From Epiperipatus broadwayi (Eukaryota; Onychophora; Udeonychophora; Euonychophora; Peripatidae), in contig JAQFVV010012395.1 of the NCBI GenBank assembly GCA_028023455.1, forward strand, positions 3,784,001 to 3,848,000: a DNA stretch of 64,000 nucleotides. Direction: 5' to 3'. How positions within the stretch are numbered: position 1 is the first letter of the stretch; every line of letters begins with the position of its first letter. The notes below the pieces were generated by a model. That model made no database searches, was not told the origin of the DNA, and worked only from the letters and a program-made list of their open reading frames with translations. The translations under genes were made by a program, and so were the position numbers. Shown in pieces: positions 36,080 to 46,889 of this stretch.

Positions 36080-36380
36080 ATTCATATACTTGGAGATTTA
36101 GAAGATTTGAACCCAGACTTTCAAGCTCCTTTAAGCTGTCCATTCAATCTCATATAACTGCTACACATGTGAAAAAGATAAATAGATTGAAGCCTGTCCA
36201 TTAAGGGTTGAAGATTTGCTATCTTAATATAAACCGAGGACTGATGAGTGTTGGTTCAGCACGAAATACAAAGAGATCATTTATCTTTTCACATGTGTGT
36301 GGCTATGTGTATCAGTTATATGAGATAGAGTGGATAGCTAAAGAAAACTTAAAAGTCTGTGTCCAAATCCCCTATATTAT
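36080..36380. mobile_element. Family B repeat, foldback arrangement
   Basis: A minus-oriented tail (36095-36180: CAGACTTTCAAGCTCC, CACATGTGAAAAAGATAAA) is joined to a plus-oriented unit (36181-36380: GATTTGCTATCTTAATATAAACCGAG, ribozyme, TTTATCTTTTCACATGTG, GAGATAGAGTGGATAGC). The arms pair over about 75 bp. In the plus part, about 60 bp before the ribozyme seen in the 50070 copy are missing; the deletion falls at a short repeated CCGA-like word. Confidence 0.75.
36229..36310 (+). ncRNA. Hammerhead-like motif, family B
   Basis: Core CTGATGA is at 36241-36247, stem II GTGTTG/CAGCAC with loop GTT at 36248-36262 (six pairs, one G-T), GAAA at 36263-36266. The first stem II pair is G-C here and G-T or A-T in other copies. 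The short stem III is disrupted (ATACAAAG). Stem I is shortened by the upstream deletion. Confidence 0.6.
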
Positions 36381-36799
36381 AATATATATAAGCATCCAAT
36401 ATGAATATGTATTTTATATATATGAATGCATAAGCTATATTATTTATTATTACCCTATAACATAGAAGACCTATTAACAGAAACTTGTGACTTCATTTAA
36501 GAGAAGCTATTTACATCATGAGATATCATCATATTATATTGGATGTTAAATATTTAACTTTCAACCAATTATGAGAAGTAAATGCACTAAACCAATCAAA
36601 GGCTATCTTTTTAATTATACTAAGAATAGAAAGTTTCAAAACTCTAGGGTTTTGAATTCAAGATAATTTTCTTGAGTAATTACACAGCATTGAAACAAGT
36701 TCAGAAATTAATAATATTTCTGTAGTGTAATTTTCACTATACCACTCTCACGCAAGATATGGACTCATTCCTATCCACTTTTATCCTGTGGAGGGATGT

Positions 36800-36900
36800 A
36801 ATCAAAAACATATGATCAAAGACATGTGAAAGAGATGTATAATCCCCCAAGATACACATTTCATGCTGAACCAGCACTCATCATTTGATCCAGACCAAAA
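36800..36900 (-). mobile_element. Family B repeat fragment
   Basis: Holds only the ribozyme portion and neighbouring GACATGTGAAAGAGAT phrase; both tails are lost. Confidence 0.7.
36843..36892 (-). ncRNA. Hammerhead-like motif, family B
   Basis: Minus strand: GGATCAA, ATGATGA (first core base C changed to A), stem II GTGCTG-GTT-CAGCAT, GAAA, stem III ATGTGTAT, cleavage C, then TTGGGGGATT. Stem I TCAA/TTGG is intact. One core substitution suggests it is inactive. Confidence 0.65.
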
Positions 36901-37191
36901 TGACTAATAAAAATTATTAATATAAGTTTAGAAATTACATTAGTAAACTCCAACTATAAGCACCTTTAATCTTTAGCAGAAGACTGATATCAAATTAAAT
37001 ATTAAATGAAAAAAATAGCTATGCATTAGATAGTAGTGATCTCTAATCTTCATTCCTAATTGAAACTGTTCATTAATATTTAATAATCCAATTTGTAAAA
37101 CTAAATTAAGTTTAAAGGGGGGGGGGATATTTGAATAAATATTGGTAATTGGAATTTTATATTTAAAAAATTCAATTATTAAAAGTATGCA

Positions 37192-37345
37192 TTAAACCAC
37201 TAAACATCACATGATCACCATTTCTTATGCTTGCTCAAACTGTTAAAACAGGCAAAACTCTCCATACAGTAATGCCACTCAGTGCAAACTTGCATTATGG
37301 CATACATTGATTACTCTGGATTGCACTTGGAGAGTTTTGCCTGTT
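37192..37345. mobile_element. Family A repeat, internally deleted
   Basis: Starts CACTAAACATCACATGATCACC, has the left terminal words AAAACAGGCAAAACTCTCC and ends with the complementary GGAGAGTTTTGCCTGTTTTA. The central part with the ribozyme is missing, leaving a compact inverted-repeat form. Confidence 0.8.
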
Positions 37346-37419
37346 TTATAAGTGTGCATATTAAAAAAAACAGATGATACCTATTGGCATAGGTTTTGGC
37401 ACAGAATGCTAGCACTTAC

Positions 37420-37475
37420 CAATACTAATTTAACTATAAGATGATTTTCATGAGATGTCTGAAGCCGATGATTTT
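37420..37475 (-). CDS. ANO10: Anoctamin micro-exon d: ENHR...LIVKLVL
   Basis: A 56-bp exon found by following the reading phase. Two bases complete a glutamate codon, then 18 residues NHRLQTSHENHLIVKLVL, ending in phase 0. The ENHR motif and the LI-K-VL ending are the conserved run into TM6 in ANO10. The acceptor is AATAG at 37476-37480, preceded by a pure T tract on the coding strand (A run 37481-37496). The donor GTAAGT spans 37414-37419. It joins exactly between exon c (RRLARRLTEK) and exon e (FDFVNCF), so it is well supported despite its size. The intron after it is 18.6 kb, the longest here. Confidence 0.9.
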
Positions 37476-38032
37476 CTATTAAAAAAAAAAAAAAAACCAA
37501 GTCAAATATGATATATGAAACAAAAGTTTTCATAAATTCTATATCTATATTTCAAATCCTTCACTCATAAATCTCATTAAAAACATCATTTTCAACAAAT
37601 TCAATAATAAAGGAGGGGAGGAGAATGGGTCTACACTATAGTAAAACTTTTTAATAGTCTGAAAAGTTAAGTTTCATTTAAAATTAGAAATTTTCCAAAA
37701 CTATTTCTTAAAATTATATTTGTAGCTCTGACGAAGTCTGCAGATCAGTTGAAATTATAAGCAAATATAGTGAATTGAAATGAAAAAGATTGTTTTGTTT
37801 TGTTTTTTTTATTTTTAATAATAATTTATTGTGTATTTAATTATATGTATTTTTTTGAACAACTGAATCTAGTTGATATAATTCATTTTATAAGTTTTAT
37901 TTTTATTTTTTATTATTATGTAAAAAAAAAAAAAAAATCATGCTTATTAATTTTATTAGTAAAATGACTTACTTCCTCTTCAATATTAAAATCTTACTGA
38001 AATGATTTTGAAAACAAATTGTCATGCTTTCA

Positions 38033-38450
38033 GAACAATGCATACCATAACCATAGCTATCTTACATTACTATTGTTAGTGGTATTTAAGTATACTTGCT
38101 TATATTCAAATTCATTTTAATATGTTGTGTAGTTATATAAATTTTACTTGAAATCTTCTTAGAGAGCCCATTTCTTTGAGATACGAGTGCTGGTATCTTT
38201 TTTATTTATTGTGAATTGATCTTTGGCTATGGTCCAAACCTCTATAATTTTTCTTTTTTTATTCTTCCTCTCAATACAAACAATTGTTGCTTTAGATAAA
38301 TCTAATTTATGGGCTCTTTAAGAAAAATTCAAATAAAATTTACATAATTGCATAAATTAAAATGAATTTGAATATAAGCAAGTATATTTAAATACCACCA
38401 ATAATAGTAATGTCAGATAGCTATCATTATGGTATGCATTGTACTAAAAG
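38033..38450. mobile_element. Foldback element
   Basis: Arms 38033-38190 and 38305-38450 are reverse complements with few mismatches. Examples are AGTGGTATTTAAGTATACTTG with its complement near 38372-38393, and GAGAGCCCATTT with its complement near 38309-38322. No coding capacity; MITE-like. Confidence 0.8.
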
Positions 38451-39289
38451 TATGCTCAGTATAAGTAAAGCCAATTTTTAAAATATGTCTACCCAAGTGC
38501 AAAGAAAAGAGATAAGATATTAAAGGAATTATATAATTAATAAATATTGCAAAAACAATTCTTAATGAACTATTTATATCAGAAAAGTAGCCTAAAAATT
38601 CCTATGCGCAAATATAGTATGAAAATAGAATTGAAAGAGTGCTGCTAATGACATCTCAGTTATATTTATTTTATATTAGCACCTTCCTGGCAGTTTAAAA
38701 TATTTACTTAAATATAATCACTCCAAAATAATATTTGACAATTTTCTATTTAAAATATTATAAAAACTATTTTCTTTTCCCATTTTCTTTTTTTTTTTTT
38801 TTTTTGCATTAGTTACATTTATGTGCATATTTTCTTGCAATTTTTTCTATTTTTCATTATCATTATGCTAATAATTTCACCTGTATAACAGATTTTTTTT
38901 GTTTACAAAAAAATGCGCATAGTTTAATGTTTTTATTAATAATATATAAACTCGGAATAAAACCAAATCATTAGCATAAATAATAGCTGAATAATTAAAT
39001 AAATTCCATAAAAATAGAGGCGCAAGTGACATGACTTATTATTTATATTTACACTGGGTACTTGTCAATATTAGCAAAAATGTTGGCTCATTTTACATTA
39101 AATGCCTTTCAATTTAACATCTCCTAAATATTACGACAGGAATTGAGATTCCATAAACTATAATTAATATGTAAACTATCTTTTTTTATGTGTTATATGT
39201 TTTGGTCTAGTAAATAAAGAGTACTTTTTTGTCTTGAACTTTATAATGCAATCTAAAGACAAAAGCAATTGTCATTTCAAACTTAAAAA

Positions 39290-39660
39290 TCAATAAAACA
39301 CAAACTTACTTATTTCCTTTTAATATTAAATTACTTCCAAGCTTAATTCTGTGATTCATTAAATCGTGTTTTTATTTGTATTAATAATTTGACCAAGATA
39401 TTTGTAATTGTTAACTTCTTCTAATTCATTACTGAAATCAATCTTTATTTTCTCTGCTTTTAAAAAGTAATTGAATATTAATTGTCTTTTTTTAGCATTT
39501 ATCTTTAGGTCTACTTTCTGTCTTTAGTCTGATAACTCTTACAATACTTCTCTAAACTCTGAAGCATTATTTCCAAAAACAATCGTATTATTAAAATATG
39601 CCAGTTATTTTTATTCTCGTAAGTTTTTTACTTTAATCTTAAATCTCAACTTATTAACTC
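39290..39660 (-). pseudogene. RTE-type LINE fragment
   Basis: On the minus strand one frame reads NNYKYLGQIINTNKN, clearly related to NSYKYLGQIINTDGN in the larger fragment at 60925-62235. The following LKLGSNLILKGN region is recognisable in broken form. Multiple stops. Confidence 0.65.
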
Positions 39661-39702
39661 TTTTTAACTAACTATTTAATTCTTAAACATTCATTGACTT
39701 CG

Positions 39703-40578
39703 AGTTTGGTTGAAAAGGTAACCAATTAATAATACAAAACTAATTAAAAGCACTAAACTAGATTTTGGCAAAACAATGTCAGAATCATAGTGCTGAATAA
39801 AATTAAGCAGTACAGGTATGCTTATATAATATATAAAAGAGACCTAATATGCAAATAAGGCAATTAAATATTTCATTTTCCAGACAAACAGTGAGTAAAT
39901 TTTATACCAATGTAAAAAAAGTTAAATGCATTAATAATATGCGTAAAGCATGGGTAAGCCTTCCTTACATCCCACCATTTTGCAAATAACTTTAGAAACA
40001 TTTGTGCTAACACATATAGGATTAGTTTTAGATTGCTGCCATCTTTTAACATCTTGTTGAAGAATACCAAAAAGAAAATACCTGTAGAGCATACTCCTCA
40101 GGTGGTCTCTAAAACTGCATGTTCTTCTAACCCATTCTGCAGCTGTGTATTAGCGATAATCTCATGCAAATGGATGCATGAGAATTTCCCAACACACATA
40201 TGTATACAACAGAGCTAAACAAAAGAATGAATTCAGATCTATCTTTCTTGACCCAGAACATGTCATGGGTCATACATTTTCTCCGTCCAATATTAGAATG
40301 GTTTGTTTAGAAAGAGACAATAGGAAAAGAAAGTACAAAGAAGCTTGGTCAATTGCAAAGGATCCACATTTCATCAACAAAAAGAATTAGTGTATTTCAT
40401 TGGCTGGAAAATGTAATATCTAATTGCATTATTTGCATATTGGACCTCATTTACATATTATATAAGCGTACTTGTACTGCATAATTTTATTCCTCACTAT
40501 GATTCTGGCAATGTATTGACAAAAGCTAGCTCAGTGCTATTAATTATATTATTAATTGGTTACCTTTTCAACCAAACT
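39703..40578 (+). mobile_element. Penelope-like remnant with long inverted terminal repeats
   Basis: The left arm (39703-39884) starts GTTTGGTTGAAAAGGTA, and the right arm (40401-40578) is its imperfect complement, ending TACCTTTTCAACCAAAC. Between the arms is a broken GIY-YIG endonuclease. Inverted terminal repeats of this kind are a Penelope-like feature. Confidence 0.75.
39935..40390 (+). pseudogene. Penelope-like GIY-YIG pseudogene
   Basis: Reading along: LPYIPPFCK near 39960 (end of the reverse transcriptase), LLPSFNILLKNTKKKIPVEHTPQVVSKTACSS at 40033 (the usual linker IPVEHTPGVVY-C), then, in another frame from 40178, FRSIFLDPEHVMGHTFSPSN and RKRKYKEAWSI, matching the end of the nuclease domain. 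At least one frameshift lies between 40150 and 40190, within the GIY-YIG core, whose key residues are lost. Confidence 0.75.
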
Positions 40579-40599
40579 TTGTTTAAGAATTATTATATT

Positions 40600-40810
40600 A
40601 GTAAAATATCAGTCATTTGTCACATGACCTATATAGCTTGTATTACCAATATGTAATATATAAAGAGCGTGCTAATAGCTCTAAACAAGCTTATTTATTT
40701 TATTTTTTATGATAAATGCTACAAGAGAAAATACCTGAAGCCTTTATCTATGATGGTCCCCATCCCCAGACCGGTTTCAAGCTTATGGCTCTCATCAGTG
40801 AGGAGCTAGG
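40600..40810 (-). mobile_element. Family A-related repeat with hammerhead
   Basis: It begins near TCACATGACCTATATAGC and shares AATATGTAATATATAAAGAGCG, AGCTCT and AAGCTT with 56333-56450, then ATCCCCAGAC and CATCAGTGAGGAGC with family A. So it bridges the two repeat groups. Confidence 0.65.
40763..40804 (-). ncRNA. Hammerhead ribozyme, canonical (A-related)
   Basis: Minus strand, in order: stem I TCCTCA; core CTGATGA; stem II GAGC-CATAA-GCTT (four pairs, one G-T); GAAA; stem III palindrome ACCGGT; cleavage C; stem I TGGGGA. All invariant bases are present and all three stems form. This is the cleanest A-type ribozyme in the window. It lies 373 bp right of a GIY-YIG remnant but on the opposite strand. 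Confidence 0.85.
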
Positions 40811-42005
40811 ACATTAGATTCAAAATATTAACTCAAGCCGAATTATTTTAATCTTAAATGTAAAACTGCTGTAATAAGTTAAAAAGATATGGAAATCAGT
40901 CTGTTTTATGCCTTTATTGATGTTAACCTTTTTATGTTCCAACATGTAAACTAAATACTGCTTTTGCATTTTGATAACTATTCTTTAGAATTATCAACTT
41001 TGGGCTCATGCCTGATATTTAAAATTTTTAATTACAGCAGGAATGAGCTGAACTTTCGTATCTATTAAACTTCTTTTAAACAATAAAAAATTGGCAGTAA
41101 ATTTCCCAGCCTAATTATTTAAGTGAATGAGAATGTTTGTTATCAAAGCCCATTTAATCTATTTAAATAATTTTGTTTACTTTAATTAATCAATTAAATT
41201 CAGTATTAAACTAATTTTTTAATTCTGGTTATCTAATTAATTTCAGTTATTAATTTTTAGACAAACGGTCTCCTTTTAATAAAAAATAAAATTTTGATCA
41301 TATGCAAGCCAAGTAGACAGAAACAAATTATAAAAATCTGTTAGTGAAACCATCTAGTTACCACCAATTATTCTATGCTTACTTAAACTGGTTTTTTTTT
41401 TAACTTTATCTTTTTATTGTTGTTGTTGTTGTTTTCTGGAGTTAAAATAGTTAAACTATAAATGAAATATTAAATATTTTTTACTTCAAGATGGGAGACA
41501 ATGAATATAGACAGCAACTGTTGGTTAATAGAAGGCTATTTTAATTAAAAAGACAATTATGAACTCAATGCCTGGAGAACTCTGACATCTCTCCCATCAG
41601 AAAAACCCAGTATTTTTATTTTTACAATCATTATATCAATATTCATATGCCTAACCTAAATTAATCAGAGACCGTTATCCTGCATATAAAAGCTAAATAC
41701 TCATTTTCGGCCAATATTAAATGTATAATTGTTTTGCTATAAACTGGGTAACCCTTCAACTGTCAAATGCTGCAAATACCAATTTTAAATGGTTAATAAA
41801 CTTGAAATATAATATCTATGATTTTATAGCTAATTAATAACTTTATATATAAATCCTAATTAATATTCGTATGTTAAATGTAATTGATATTGCTCAGCTA
41901 TTGTATTTTTCAGGATTAGTAAGTTTGTAAAAGTACAAAAATAATTCAGATAAGCAATGATTTACCCACCTTCAAATCAATTAAACAAAAAGAAATTAAA
42001 CTTAC

Positions 42006-42572
42006 CTTTTTCTGTAAGCCTCCTAGCTAGTCTTCGATATATACTATTTAAGATTCCAATTACAACAGCATAAACACAAGAAGGAACATATACAAGGATT
42101 AAATTTACAAAACGTGGATCTTTGCTATGCCACAAATCTACAATGCTTTGAAAGTGAAAATAAATTAACATCACACATGTAGCAATACATAAACATAATA
42201 TCACAACAGGCGTCGAGATTCCATAAATCCAAAGCAGTCTTTTCCATGCTGGGTAAATTGGTTCATATCTCATAGTTACTGGGTTTATTCCCATAGTTCC
42301 TCTAAATGCAGGGCGGGCTTCTTCATAAGTAACTTGCCCTATTGTACCCCACTTATATGCAAGTGTATTACACTTTCGTTTCCAAGATTCTAAAAAAATT
42401 GTCACCCATATTAAATTGAAAACACAAAGAATTAGGAATGTGTTGAGATGCCCCCAACCAGTGATTAGCTTAAAGAGACCTATGACAGCACTAGGAATAA
42501 GAGCCATGGTATAAAACCCAAGAAAACTGAAATACATGGCTATTGCACATCCAAAATACTTTTTAATTTCAT
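42006..42572 (-). CDS. ANO10: Anoctamin exon c: TM1 to about TM5
   Basis: This is the largest exon: 188 whole residues plus split codons at both ends. It opens DEIKKYFG and runs into a hydrophobic helix (MYFSFLGFYTMALIPSAVIG), a second helix around FLILCVFNLIWVTIFLE, and then SWKRKC and YKWGT, a well-known anoctamin signature. A cytoplasmic loop follows with FRGTMGINPVTMRYEPIYP, then helices near TPVVILCLCIATCVMLIYF and LILVYVPSCVYAVVIGIL. It ends RRLARRLTEK, where the conserved segment leading to TM6 begins. The acceptor is TTGCAG at 42573-42578 and the donor GTAAGT at 42000-42005. The open frame continues a little way into both introns, but homology stops at the stated edges. Confidence 0.95.
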
Positions 42573-45547
42573 CTGCAAAAAATATATATATATATATTTT
42601 ACAATTTCTACAAAATAGAAAAAATCTTTTAATAAAATAAAACATAAAATGAGTTACAAAATAAATAAAAGAGAGAATTATGGGTATTATAAAATATTAA
42701 CATACATGTTAAGTTTTCTGCCCGAAGGCAAATTTAGAATATAAACAACAAGATTTTATGGCACAAGATCACCACTATCGGTAGTATGGCGTTAGTTGTC
42801 TTTTTTCAACTTATTCATTAGTTTTAGTATACGAAATATGAAAAAATTCTATTAATAATTATTGTACTATCATTTTGCTTAGTCAAATCACCTCCATATT
42901 GCCCTCTGGTTCTCGAATCTTACTGAGATGATTTTTTCTATTATTACTATGAAAATCTTTTTTTTTTATTAATATTCACAAATACTTTCAATAAAAATGG
43001 AAATTAATTTAAAGTTGAGCAATAGTTGATGATCAAAACATTTTTACAGACGATTTATTTTCAAACAAATCATTAACAATCATACAAAAGACTGACATAA
43101 AAATATCAAGTATTTTTCTCAATATGATTGTAGAACAAAAAATTTAATGTAACTTTCTTTGTTCACATTTAACATATACTTTTAAATTGTATAGTCCAGT
43201 ATACTATCTGGGGTCAACAAGCCTACTTTTTAATAATTACTTAACATTCATACAAGAATTTTATGGAAAGTATTATTAAATTACAATTGATGGACTATTT
43301 TCTCATTATTTGCTGACATCTCTGAGTTAACAAACATGCTTGACATCAGTTTTTTTTTATATTTTTGTATACGTGGGGAAATGTGGCAATTAATATTAAT
43401 AATGATAAGATATTTTCTTGTTACACAATTGCAATGCCGCAATGATTGACTTCATGGAGTCAGAAAACCATCAGATTTTCCTAATAATCATGTAAAATAC
43501 AGGTGAAAAAGAACAGTAAGGTACTGCAAATTTATTTCTTGCCCCAGATAATATTCCTTGCCTGAAATTTTCTTCAATATTTTGCAGAATATTGTCAAAA
43601 CTAAAACCAAATGACAATTTTGACAAATCTTTTGGTATTAAAAGAATTATTATTGTAGAAATTATTCACAATTTTTTTTTTTGATTGAATGTGAAAATAC
43701 GATTCATTAAAGTAAAATTAATCAAATTGTTGGTTCATCACTTGGAATATTATATGAAGTTTGGCACTGGAAATGACAGAGTTGAGCTGCAATTCATGGA
43801 TATTTCACTTTAGAGTCTGCTATTCTATTCCTGTACAAAACTTCACAGACATGTATAATTCATTTATGTGACTCAAATGATTTGTAATGGTATTATGTAA
43901 ATCTTAACAATGCTGATTAAGAAAGCTGATTCAGACTGCAAAAATACACATCTGACAATTCATATAAATAAATTACATTTTCATGTCCCAATGAAAAACA
44001 ATTTCTAAAAGCTTTCTATAACAAATAATCACTAACAACTAAAGCTAATATTTGAGTAAAGTATGACTCAAGTTCCTACCTTTAATTTGACATTTCCTTT
44101 TGTTCTTCATTATCTAGTAGTGATTTTCCATCATTTTTTACATATCCAAATCATTTACACAAAAACAAATTAGTACATGAAAGTCCTGATCTTATAAAAT
44201 TGGCTAATAGATATGAATTACTGCAAAATTTGTATTCTTGACCATAAGTTCATCTGGCACCCAGCTCTTAGCCATTATTTTTCCTCATGTGTCAAAGCAT
44301 CAGCTGGGAAGCAAACCCAGGACAACTGCTTGTAAGGCAGCTGTGCTAACCACTTGGCCACCAACGACACTTGACAGCTCTTAGTCATTTTTTCTTGTTG
44401 CCATGATAAATAGCAGGTTAATTGCTGCAAGCAATCAATCCCATTTCTCTTTTAGAGATTTAAGTAACAACGTACAATTTACAGCCTTAAAGGCAATTAT
44501 ATATACACATAAATAGACAGTATTATATAAACTAAGATTAATAAATGTTGATAAGTTAAATCACTCTCCTTCTCATTTCATATAAAATGTAACAGTAATT
44601 TGACTCAATATATTTTTCAATAGACAGGATGATTACTAAACATTTTACTATTAGCATAAGACACTACAATTTCTCACAATTTTATTTTTAAACATTTGTT
44701 AATTAATGATTTTTGGTGTTTTGTCTTTCATTATTAATTGCACTCCCAAGTGATTGTTTTAATAGTTATGCTTTATATTTCTATGTTACATTTTTTTTTT
44801 ATTTTGATATTATCAATCTCTTTTTCAACCTCCCATTACAATATTCTTGCAGTTATAATTAGTTACGTTTAGTCATTGCTTGTCAATATAAAAAAAATAT
44901 ATATTTTTTTTACTTATTTTTATTACTTCTAGTACTGAATAATATTATTATCCACGATTTTCTGATAATTCAATTACATCAAGTTATTTCACATGAATTA
45001 TCCATTAGGCAAAATGGACACTTACATTGGACTCACGCCAATAGAGGACTCTGGACAATAAAGTAAGTAGTAGGAATCCGAAAATTTTCTAGAATATAGA
45101 GTAAAAAAGCAACATTTTTGAATGGGATTAATGCGTAATGAAACATTATGAATTTTGGAAATATATTTGAGTGATTTAAAGCCTAAGAACATAATATAAC
45201 ATTGTTATTAAATGCAATAAAAGTTTTGTATTTATTCAATTATGTACATTATTTGTGCCATTTTTCTTCTGGATTATTTTAATTGTTCATAAAAATAATG
45301 TACCTAACTTCCTTTTTTTTAATGAAATTCTATCAAAAATTTTTCTTTGGATTTTTTAAATTGTAACCCCTAAAAATAGTCCATCCACTTTCCAGAGAAA
45401 AATGACTGCATTCATATGTACATGGTGACCCAAATTCGAATTTTACAAGGACCTATAGAAGATATAATGTGCTCTAATAGGATAGCATATTGCAGAATAA
45501 AAGAACCTACATAACACTATATATTATAATAAAGTTATACAACTTAC
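42573..45547 (-). other. Anoctamin intron (3.0 kb), contents
   Basis: AT-rich, with one tRNA-derived SINE (44277-44374). The rest shows no protein or repeat that I recognise, apart from homopolymer and TA runs. Confidence 0.8.
44262..44389 (-). repeat. tRNA-derived SINE with target-site duplication
   Basis: The body (44277-44374, minus strand) reads TTGGTGGCCAAGTGGTTAG (A box), CAGCTGCCTTACAAGCAGTTG (an anticodon arm with a GCTGC/GCAGT stem and a CTTACAA loop, as in a valine TAC tRNA), GGGTTTGCTTCCCAGC (B box), GATGCTTTGACACATGAGG. It is flanked by CAGCTCTTAGCCATT (44262-44276) and CAGCTCTTAGTCATT (44375-44389), a 15-bp duplication. Best-preserved copy of the family. Confidence 0.88.
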
Positions 45548-45664
45548 CAATTGGTTGTTTTGAAAACAATTTATAACACCAATGACAAGCAAGTAATTTG
45601 AGTTCCTCTTTCTGATGAAGTGGAAACATCTGCTTGATTATTTCATGTTTCAAACATTTACGAA
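45548..45664 (-). CDS. ANO10: Anoctamin exon b: RKCLKHEII...PLHQ segment
   Basis: The exon gives 38 whole residues. Its first two bases complete an isoleucine codon opened by the previous exon, and its last base opens the aspartate of the next. The motif order (basic start, then MFPLHQKEEL, then HWCYKLF, then QPI) matches the segment just before TM1 in ANO10, where a PLH motif and a QPID/PLD motif are typical. The acceptor is TTTAG just above 45664 and the donor is GTAAGT just below 45548. It is short and has no membrane segment of its own. Confidence 0.88.
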
Positions 45665-46524
45665 CTAAATAAAATAAAAATATTTTTTAAATTTACTTCT
45701 TTATAAGTTTGCAGTAAATACAGACAAAATCTATCATATATATATATATGAATTGCATAAAATTTTCTTCTCAATTGATGACCTTTCTATAAAAAAAAAT
45801 CAAAACAAATATTATTTAAAACCAACTTCAGGAAAAGGTCAAATAATCAAAGATGAAACTGTCATTCATAACCACAAGTTGCTCTATTAAGCTCATGTTT
45901 TTGCTTAAACCACAGTACATAGTCACATTATTATTTTTACATAAATAAATAAAAAATTAATAATAAGTAACAGGAAAACAGACAGGTAAATAAATAAACC
46001 TACATGTAATCATAGACATAAAACAAATGATTTCATGAATTTCACCTATATTGGATTGTTCAACCAAACAACACAAAACAGTACATGAATAATTTTACCA
46101 ATATTGTTCCTAATGGTTTTGAATCAGACAATTAAAAGAGATATGAATAAATTAAGTAGTATTATGTAAAACATGAATTAGAGTGTATGGCTGAATCATA
46201 TTTTCTCTATACCAATATTTTAGCATCATGATAACATAAGTCAATTACTGGTTAATGAGGTTGGTCAAGTGACTTAAAATAAGCCTGTGAAGATCAAAAG
46301 GAATGTATCAATCAACTTATACTGCCTGAAAATCATTATTACACGGAAATACATAGAAAACAGAATAAATAAAAAGAAAAAAATAATTACTATCTTACAG
46401 CATATTTCTCTGACTTCCATTCTTCTATATAGATATAAAATTTAAAAAATAACATATAACTGTTTATTAACAGATTCTTTATGGAATTTAGGATATGGAT
46501 GATCAAGAATAATACCAATATTAA

Positions 46525-46690
46525 AACAGGCAAGACTCACTATACGTATTGCCACACACAGCAAGCTAGAGTAATCAATGGATGCCAGAAGGCTTGTGCA
46601 TAAAATTCCCATCTAGTGCCTACTCATCTAATATCACTAGACTAGTTATAAGCAAGCATAAGAAATGGTGGTCATATGATGTTTATTGGT
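46525..46690. mobile_element. Family A repeat, internally deleted
   Basis: Begins ATTAAAACAGGCAAGACTC, runs through CAATGGATGCCAGAAGGCTT and ATCACTAGACTAG, then jumps to TATAAGCAAGCATAAGAAATGG. The ribozyme core has been lost at the deletion. Confidence 0.8.
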
Positions 46691-46889
46691 TTAATAATAA
46701 TAATAAAGAATTATTTTAAAATTCATTCAAAAATATTTTCTATTAAAATTACAGATCAAAGTTACTGGTGAATGTGAAAGAAAGTTTAGATAGAGCAATA
46801 TATGGATAGTGATGAAAAGATAAGGGAATAACTCAAAAAAATATTCTTAATAATAAATGTCATGAAATGAGCATAAATGGATGGGAAAA

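Larger units (their letters stand above)
18848..37419 (-). other. Anoctamin intron (18.6 kb), contents
   Basis: It contains AT-rich sequence (18848-20480), an E repeat (20641-21560), AT-rich sequence (21560-22900), a two-copy tandem (22967-23460), unrecognised sequence with slightly higher GC near 24400-24960 and 26300-27200, family B units (28010-28600), repeat F with a nested SINE (28590-29010), unrecognised sequence (29010-30740), a Penelope-like remnant (30742-31484), a family A tandem array (31608-32416), a Gypsy gag remnant (32520-33960), AT-rich sequence, a second F copy (34895-35200), family B copies (36080-36380 and 36800-36892), and a deleted A copy (37192-37345). Confidence 0.8.
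37476..42005 (-). other. Anoctamin intron (4.5 kb), contents
   Basis: Contains a foldback element (38033-38450), AT-rich sequence (38450-39290), an RTE scrap (39290-39660), a Penelope-like remnant with inverted repeats (39703-40578), a sequence with a canonical hammerhead (40600-40810), and featureless AT-rich sequence to 42005. Confidence 0.8.

Noticed and set aside
42720-42830. Possible small RNA gene near a slightly GC-richer stretch
   Set aside because: No conserved snRNA or tRNA motif could be identified.
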